DNA from: Rhea pennata
Taxonomy: Eukaryota; Chordata; Aves; Rheiformes; Rheidae
Reading direction: 5' to 3'
Length of the DNA stretch: 64,000 nucleotides
Assembly: GCF_028389875.1 (NCBI RefSeq)
Contig: NC_084676.1
Span: forward strand, 1,798,001 to 1,862,000
Shown here: one piece after another, positions 35,324 to 64,000 of the stretch
Layout of the letters: each line of letters opens with the position of its first letter
Position numbering within the stretch: the first letter of the stretch is position 1
Translations under genes and position numbers: made by a program
The notes under the pieces: generated by a model
The model's database searches: none
The model's input: the letters and a program-made list of their open reading frames with translations, nothing else
Told to the model about the DNA's origin: nothing

Positions 35324-37966
35324 AACATTTTCAGCCAATAATCAGATGTGATCACAAATCCCAGGAACACCCCAAAACACTATGAAAATGGAATTTTCTT
35401 ACTACTGAACACAACAGAAGTAGATTAAAAATAAAAGCTGCAAAGCCTCAGCGTGACACCTTTGGTGGGGTGGGAGGGACCAGGGGGTCAGCTCTCCCAC
35501 CAGCACCTCTGCCGGGCATGCGCTCTTGCAGGAAAGGACCTGCCCCATCCTGGGCAACATCAACTATCAGAAGAGTCCCCGAGACCCCAGTGCACTGCCT
35601 CAGCTGGGTAAGCCCTTCCTGTGCGCTCCCCAAGTCTGAGGGTGCCAAATGGTGTTCTCTCCAAAAGCATTCCCTTCTACCCCCTTTCCTTCCCTTGCCT
35701 CCTTGTACCCAACTCCTACCTTAGGTGGGATCAGCCCATTTCCTCCCAAGAAGAGCTGGGCAGTGTCTGCAGGCAGCAATCATTATGTGAGGCGCAGCAA
35801 ATGCCTAATTTGCTATTTTTCAAATGCAGAAGCATCACTGTAACCCCATACTGGGAGGTAACAACGCTAGAAGGCAACCTCATGCAAGCGCATGGACTGC
35901 CTCCTCCTGCCCAAGGGGCTGGCACTTTCTGCTCCTGGTTTCACCGCAGGCAGGTTATGTCACTGTGCTGCCACACGCACATACAGCTTGTGGCCTGTGA
36001 CACTGTATGCATGTGCCAAGTCCCCATCCATACGCTTCTGGGTGCAGAAGTGCATGGGCGCAATAGCAGCCAGGCTGCGTGCCAGGCCCAGACTACACTG
36101 GGCTGCTTTAGACCACTCCATCACTTCAACATTATAAACGTATTAAGTTAAAACAACAACAAAATTCAATTTCTGGATATCACAAGTTAGGGCAGAGACA
36201 TTCCCACCACAAACTATTGCACCATCAGCCAGCACCCCGCAGTGCAGACCTGGGGTCCTGCTGTGGGGAGGAGGGGGGGGCCTGTGCTCCTATATACCTC
36301 TGGTGTCCAGCACCGCTCCGCATCTTGCTTTCCAAGCCCAAGCAGCTGGCTTTTGACAGGAGTATCCGCAGCTGCTCACATCAGAGTTGCTCAGCAGCAC
36401 GTATAAAATAACAGTCCCACAAGGGGAGAGGTAAGTAGAGGCAGTCCGAGCTACCTTACTGAAGGCCCAGGATGTGGAGGCTCAGCTGCAGCAAACAAGG
36501 CAGCTCCACTGACCTTGGGGCTGGGGGCTTCAAGCAGGTAGGCAGGTCCCCTCCACACCCAGGGAGGGTCAGGACGGTGCAGTGCTCGTCTGGCTGGCAC
36601 AGGGCACGGAGCGGACTCCGAGGAACATGCAGATGTTTCAGATATTTTCATCTTACATTCAAATTTTCTTTTAAAACAAAATCTGATACAAAAATAGATA
36701 CATTTGCAAAGTGATTTTGTAGAATGAGGCTCCCGCCCTCATCACCGCGGCAGGGTGAGCGGGAGTCCGGCATGGCACAACGCAACAGCTGAAGCAAGCA
36801 GCTGCAACAGGTCTGGGCCCCAGGGTGTTGCTCCCAGGCCCCGGGCTACAGCCACAGGAGGGGGTTACCACAAAAGACGACAGGCCGTGTTTTCCTGACA
36901 CGGCATCCCGTGAAGATTGTACGCTGCTAAGAACAGCGGCCCCTGGCTTGTCCCGAGCGGACGTCACCGGGGGGCTGCGGCCAGTGCTTAGGCATGTGCC
37001 ACTGAGGGGAAGAGTTCCTCACCTCACAGCACAGAGTAACACAGACTAACACACTTCACCTTAGTCCTCTCGGCTTCAAGACATGCAGAGGCAGCTACTG
37101 GAGTAGAAGCAGCTTCCTCCCTGCCTGCCCTGGCCATCAGCAGCAGGATCCTTTCCCTTCCCTTTGGGCACATATATCACTGTGTTCTCTCCAGCAGCAG
37201 GGAGGGCTCAGCTAAAGGACACTAGTAATAAATAGAGCAAGCAGAGAGAAAGCAGGAAAGCAACAGGTCCTGAGGCAAACAAAGGCGCAGCTTCCCACCT
37301 CCGACAGCTCAGGAATCGCTTCCTTTCCCAGCGGGCAGCAGGATGAGGGCACAGAAGGTGCTGGTACAATAACACAACAGCATTTGGAGAAGTCCAGCTA
37401 AATTGACCTACAGGGTTCTCTCCTGCAGAGAGGTGATGAAGGAACAGGCTAGGAGCCTCCAGTACTGCTAGAGGAGAGTCAACTGGAGCAAGAGCTTTGG
37501 CTGGTCTGGCTCATCAGCACGTCCCAAAGTAACAGAGACTAAAAAAGTCGGGGTTAAGGCAGCTTACAATGTCTCTGCTTTGGCACCCCAACATAGAGAT
37601 ATGTGTAGGTGGGGCTGTGGCTCTACCCTCTCTGTCCATGCCTCTTTCTGCCCAGTCTGCTCCACCACACTCCTGCTGAGAAAAGGAGGGCTGCAAATGA
37701 AGTTCCTCCCCTTTGTGCTGAGCATAGCTTCTGCTCAGCTAAAGCATTTTGCCCCCTCAATTCTCTACAGAGGCAGACCGAAGACTGGAGAGGAGATCTA
37801 GAACAATAACAAAAGGCTCAAAGCTGGCACAAGCAGCCCCAGGAGCAAGACAGAAATTAAATTACCCCCTCAGGCTCATGCACAGATTCCAGTGACCCAG
37901 TGTATTTTACTTCCTCTGTAAAACTTTCAGTCCTGCAGGTTTCAGCCCTAGTCCAGGGCCCAAAGT

Positions 37967-59136
<21,170 letters not shown>

Positions 59137-61514
59137 TCATGTAAGATCCGAAAAGAACTGCCCTAGTAATCAATGACAAAGCTCTGGCTAGTTTATATAA
59201 CAAATGTCTTTACAAAGGGATAGAGAAAGCTCAGAGTGCTGCTCTCCTTGACCTTGTCACACATGGACACAGTCTTTACTCTCCCATAAAAACAAAACAA
59301 AACAAACCCACAACAACAAAAAACTCCACGACCCCCCTTGCTAAAGACAGCTATTGCCTTAAACAAAAGCAGAGATTTCAGGTCAAGGTGACAACCTCCA
59401 GCTATACATCAGAGCTCAACGTCAGATACCATATGCATGGAATTTGTGGTGTCTTGCATAGAAAAGGAGGCAAAATAGATGCCCAGTGTCAGCACAGTCC
59501 CAGGACCTGCTTTCAGCCTGCTTACAGTCCTCTCCTCTGTGTTACACTCAGGCATTCCTGAGACTTGCACATCCAGGAACACTGAAGGGGTTTGGACCTT
59601 GTCTTGCAACATGCTCTGCCAGCTTCCATACCAGGAGAGGGATGACTAAGGCATCACACTGCTTAGAGGCCTAAACACTCACTGCTTCATTGGCTGTAAG
59701 TGACATCAAGGGTTGGAAGGAGCAGCTGATCCTTGTCCCATGGCGACCTCACAAGCCACGTAGCTAATACATTGAGGCCAACAGGGACACAAGTTGGCAG
59801 GTGAGACCATGGAAAAAGGAACTTTACAGCTCTGCTACACTGCCCTGCAACTGCAGCACGGCTCCAGTCTGCTTTTGGACACGAGCAATTGGAAAGCCAA
59901 GACGATCCTTCCTCCTGCACCTCAAACTCTGTAAATGAGAGGGGAATAGCACACAAACACAACCCTGATGTGTCCTACAAGGTGCTCCCCCTTCAACACC
60001 TTGGGCACGGGGACAACTGCAGTCTGCAGCACCCTCAGCATCCCACCCCGTTCTTCAGTCTGCGAGGGAGCATGCTGCCCAGCAACAAGGCAAGGGAAGA
60101 CGAGCATCTCCTCTCGGAGCTAACCTATGGCTGTGCTGCTCTTCCATGCCTCCGCCCTCAGACGTGTGCTGACACCCCAGGCTAGCGCGCAGACAGTACA
60201 GCTGCTGCAGGCACAGATTCACTGACCTATTTTCATATATGTGGGCATGATCACGATCACAAGCAAAGGGCACTGTTGCTTAGAGATATTTAAAGGAAAA
60301 GACACTCATATAGCTATCCCTGGAAACCACAATCAGTTCTTAGGACAAAGATACTCATTATCTTCCCAAGAAGCATCCTTGTGAAGGGCTGTGGGAAGAA
60401 AAGGCACAGACCACATGGCTATAAAAGGCAAAACAAAAAAACCCGTTAAGTTGTAAAACAATACTTCTAAGAAAGCAACAGAAGGACAATTGCTGAAGAT
60501 TCAATCCTGAGGATTTAAGAACAAACTAGGCCCAGGACTTGATAAGTAGAAGGGTCTCACTTATTTCAGGTGGAAGGAACAAATATCTATAAAAATGCAC
60601 CAAGGTGGAATTGAGTAGTCTTGCAGATATATCCCTCATCTCTCCGTCACTCAGTGACAAGCTACTTGCGTGGACTAATCTAAACCAGTTTTATACAAGT
60701 CAGTCTCACTAAATTGTTTTGTTTAAGATCCCAGATGGACTTGGACAAAGTTGCTAAGCTTTTAATCCATACCTCAGGCAGCTTTGGGAGACAGCAGCTT
60801 CAGTGTTAGCTAGTTTCAAGTTAGTCAGATACACTTAAACCAGGCACAATCTATATACATACACCTCTGAAAGCTGGGTATTGGAACAACAGATGCTACA
60901 AAAAGAAAATTAACCCTTAAACTACACTCAAGTCTGGAGAGGGAAGAAAAAAAAGAAAAAGAAACAGGCACCCTGCAGAGGCTCATAAAACTATTTCTCC
61001 TCCTTTCATGGAAGGGAAAGATTTGCTGTGCTTGTAACAGAGCAAGAGCCTGCAAATAGGCAGCTACTGGAAGCAGACCATACACTGCAAGATACGCCTA
61101 TGATTAGCTGCAAGCGAGTCCGTCGCTGAGCCTAGAGCATCCTTTTTTTAGTTGATTCAGTGAAGTTCATCACTAAGCTCGAAGCTGTGAAATCTCTGCC
61201 TATAGCACTTACACTAAAAGCCATTTACCCCCCCCCCCCACCTCCTTGAAATATAAGCATGTTTTACCCATCCTTCTGGAAAGCCTCCAGCCTCACTGAT
61301 ATCTTACTACTAGCAGGTTGGTATAACAGAATTCACTATCAAGACAAGAGGCGCCAACATTACAGAGATCTGAAGCAGCATATTTTGTCAGTGACAAATC
61401 CAAGTTTAGCGTGAACTCCCTAACTTCCCAATCTTCTGAGTCACAAGCCTCCCTTAGCAGCCAAGGCACTCTGTAGCCTGAGACTCAAATTGCAGAGATA
61501 ATAGAAACACTAAA

Positions 61515-61572
61515 ACAACAACAACCAAAAAAAAATCCCACAGAAAACAAAACAAAAAAACAAACAAAAAAA
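61515..61572. repeat. A-rich, CA-interrupted low-complexity tract
   Basis: A-runs with single C interruptions (aaaacaaaacaaaaaaac and similar). It may be the tail of a lost retroelement, but no body is visible. Confidence 0.75.
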
Positions 61573-63879
61573 CCACACCCTACACACCTCCATAGGAGTA
61601 ACACAACTATCCAGCTCCTAGGAAAGAGCCCAGAAATGGAATGATGCCCAGAAAAACCCACCTAACCCCAACGAAGGCCGCACACAGGTAAGAGTCAATA
61701 GTCCAGAAAACAACAGAGTCCTGTGCAGTGCCACAAACTAGATCAAAAGAATTTTTATGCAGAATATAACTAACAAGGAAAAAGCTACACTGAATCTTGA
61801 GTGCATGGTAAAGCCCCGAGTCCCAGCAGTGTAAGACAGCCGTATCAGGCATGCTTGCTGGAGGATGATGTATCCCCCACTTCTCAGAGAGGTACCTGGG
61901 GTTTCACCAGAAGCACGACACCATTTGCTGCTGGGAGACCCAGCAGCACCCAAACCTGTTTCTTCCAAGAGTGCCGAGTTATAGCTCAGTGCCAGATTTC
62001 AGGAGGAACACAAGACCACTAGCATGTAAGACAGTATGCAGTCTTCTGGGGGAAGGATTCAAGGGGGAATTTTGGGGAGACAAGAAGGTATTCTGAGGTT
62101 GCGATGGGGAATTTCTGCAAAGAAACTTTTGCTTTACGAAAAGCAGCACTAAGCCTCCAACAGCTTAGTCTGTCAGCTCTCTTCCTGGACTGAGAAGTAT
62201 CTGCTTACCTCTAAGTGCTCCACTGCATCACAAGAAGGATGCACTGATGAGTAAGATAAGAGTTGTTACTACAAATAGAGACATTAATAACAATTACTCA
62301 AATGTCATATGCTGGCAGCTCTCCTGGAGGTCTCCACGCAGCTGGGAGAGGTGCCATTGCCAGGATCTACTGCTAACGCACCTGGGGCAAGGATCCACCC
62401 CCAACCTGCCCAGGCAGGAAGGAAAACAAGGCATCTGTATCCTGAACAATGAGAACAGGAAACTCCCGTCTGTCGGGGAGCTTGGACTACAGCAGCTGAT
62501 CATGGAAGGCTTAACTGCATCCAGCTTCCACACAGTTTTGAAGGATAACCCATGCCTGATCTGCCCAGCCTCCTACAGAAGCGAGGGCAAGAGAACTATG
62601 TTGCAGCTAAAGCATCCTATACCAGCAAGGGAGGGTAATATCAGACCTTGAGAGGTGGCAGGGGGGTGACCCTGGGGTAACTGTTCATCTGTAATACCAA
62701 CTCGATGGAGAGCAGAGGGGTTGCAGACCCCCAGGTCTGGCATCCCCCCACCAAATGCCCCGCACTCTTGCCCCCAGCTGCCTCTCCTGGCCTTGCATCC
62801 AGTCTCGGAGCCAAGAAAGCTGCCGCAGAGCTCCAGCAACAGCTTTGCCTCTGCTTGTCTCACTCCCCCTCCTCCCCCGGGCTCCTCCCTTGCCAACCTT
62901 TTTATTTTCTGCGTCATAAACATAAAATGGAGACTGCAAAGAAGGAAAACACTTTGCCTAAAATGGCTGAGGAAGAGGAAGGATGCGCACAGCGGTGCAA
63001 GAGCACCATCTGCCGCTGGACAGGCTGCTGAGCGAGGGGAGCAGCATGCCAGCCCCATACCTAGGTGCTGTGCACAACACAGGCAGAAAAGGAGACTCCA
63101 ACCAGCTCTTAATGGGTCATTTAACTTGTCATCACAGCCAAATCATTTGCTTCAAACACTTTCACAGCCTTGTCTGTTCCTGAGCTTTCCTGGTTGCCTC
63201 TCACCCCCTCTTTTTCTAATTCAATCTTTCACACTGTTATAGGCACAATCCAGAGGGTAAGGCTAATATTTCCTTTACTCTGCAGAAATTCTACCATATT
63301 TCACATACACAACTCCCAATAACTAATGCTGCTACCCTCCATATTCATAGATTTTTCCAGGTTTGGGAAAAGCACCAAGTTTCATCTGCATTAACATCCG
63401 CACTAGGAATCAGTTTAGGATTTGTGCTAAAAGTCTGGTGTTTCTTCTTGTGGGAATAGCCCTTCTCGAGGAGCATGGGGGCTGGCCAGCACCCAGAGCC
63501 AAGGACAGGAGAAAGGATGCAATCCAGACGCTGCATGAGAACTGGTACAGATCAAGACTGAGATGACCAGATACTGCCTATCCACAAGATTTAGGAGCCA
63601 AAGGACAAGTGGAAAATCAGAATAAGGACACTCCTTGATCCTCCAACTTTTAAGCTAAGAGTAAATCAGCCTAGGGCCAAATCTAGCTGAATCTGAAGAT
63701 TAAGATTCACATGTGAATCTTAGAGGAGTTTTTTTTTTTCGGATTAGTTTAACAAGAGGCCAAGGGCAAGCATTCGGTAACGACAGGGGAAAAATCCCAG
63801 ACAGATTCGTGATCCCAAATCCTTTATGACAACTGGAGCAAATATACTTGGGAGGATGAGGAGGAAAAGCAAAGGATTT

Positions 63880-63910
63880 AAAAAAAAAAAAAAAGAGAGA
63901 GAGAGAGAGG
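63880..63910. repeat. Poly(A) followed by (GA)n
   Basis: Fifteen A are followed by GA dinucleotides ending gagagg. A simple microsatellite in the DIAPH1 intron. Confidence 0.9.
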
Positions 63911-64000
63911 AAAAGGAAAATACAGAGAGAACACACTTATGTAAGTGACTGCACCTAAAATGATAATTAAATTCAGTCAGTAGCAGGGGTCTCAGCACAG

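Larger units (their letters stand above)
34185..37966 (-). other. DIAPH1: DIAPH1 3' UTR (inferred extent)
   Basis: From the TAG at 37967-37969 the transcript continues leftwards. A well-formed AATAAA lies at 34210-34205, followed by a GU-rich stretch (GGCTGTGGTCTTG in the transcript sense), which would give a 3.8 kb UTR. A nearer AATAAA at 35323-35318 could give a shorter form of about 2.65 kb. The longer form would include a 62-base U run (34356-34295). Conserved-looking AT-rich sequence occurs around 36640-36720. The extent is inference from signals only. Confidence 0.55.

Noticed and set aside
59708..59740. Possible reverse-strand CR1 end (gggttggaaggagcagctg)
   Set aside because: Only a short stretch resembles the CR1 end, and the terminal TCACAGAATCACAGAAT-type repeat is missing.

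Overview
The window is vertebrate nuclear DNA, most likely from a bird. It carries a CR1-type LINE 3' end (20683-20767), GC-rich homopolymer arrays like those of avian microchromosomes, and the conserved gene order gamma-protocadherin cluster then DIAPH1. A non-avian reptile cannot be excluded, because CR1 and the ancient amniote repeats seen here are shared. Only two genes can be supported with confidence. They converge, and each is only its 3' part.

Left part (1-about 24000, + strand): the end of the clustered gamma-protocadherin locus (PCDHG). The second and third constant exons (14549-14637 and 21172-21398) encode the last 104 residues of the cytoplasmic domain shared by all gamma isoforms. 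A 2.6 kb 3' UTR follows, with an AATAAA near 23975. The first constant exon (about 59 bp) was not found and is probably upstream. The flanking introns hold a full-length but decayed 5S rRNA-like sequence joined to a CR1-like fragment (10474-10655), several degenerate MIR-like SINEs, and an unidentified open C-terminal coding fragment at the left edge (1-144).

Middle (about 24000-34185): no gene recognised. The stretch is strongly CpG- and homopolymer-rich (24580-26410, 27900-28700, 30850-32300), with G-run and C-run arrays, a decayed C-rich minisatellite and G-quadruplex-like blocks. By position it matches the interval that holds the distal control elements of the gamma cluster in mammals.

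Right part (about 34185-64000, - strand): the 3' part of DIAPH1 (mDia1 formin). Ten consecutive exons encode 446 residues: most of the actin-nucleating FH2 domain, a basic coiled-coil-like linker, the DAD autoinhibitory motif and a C-terminal tail. One intron (52811-53508) is a textbook U12-type AT-AC intron. A perfect match to the 14-base CTCF core lies in the 5.1 kb intron before the DAD exon, on the - strand. That is the orientation expected of a distal anchor for the protocadherin promoters.

I found no previously undescribed multi-gene system. The best leads are the AT-AC intron and its in-frame GT-AG alternative, the oriented CTCF motif, the 5S/CR1 chimera, the NAGNAG acceptor in the PCDHG constant region, and the structured CpG/homopolymer interval between the genes.
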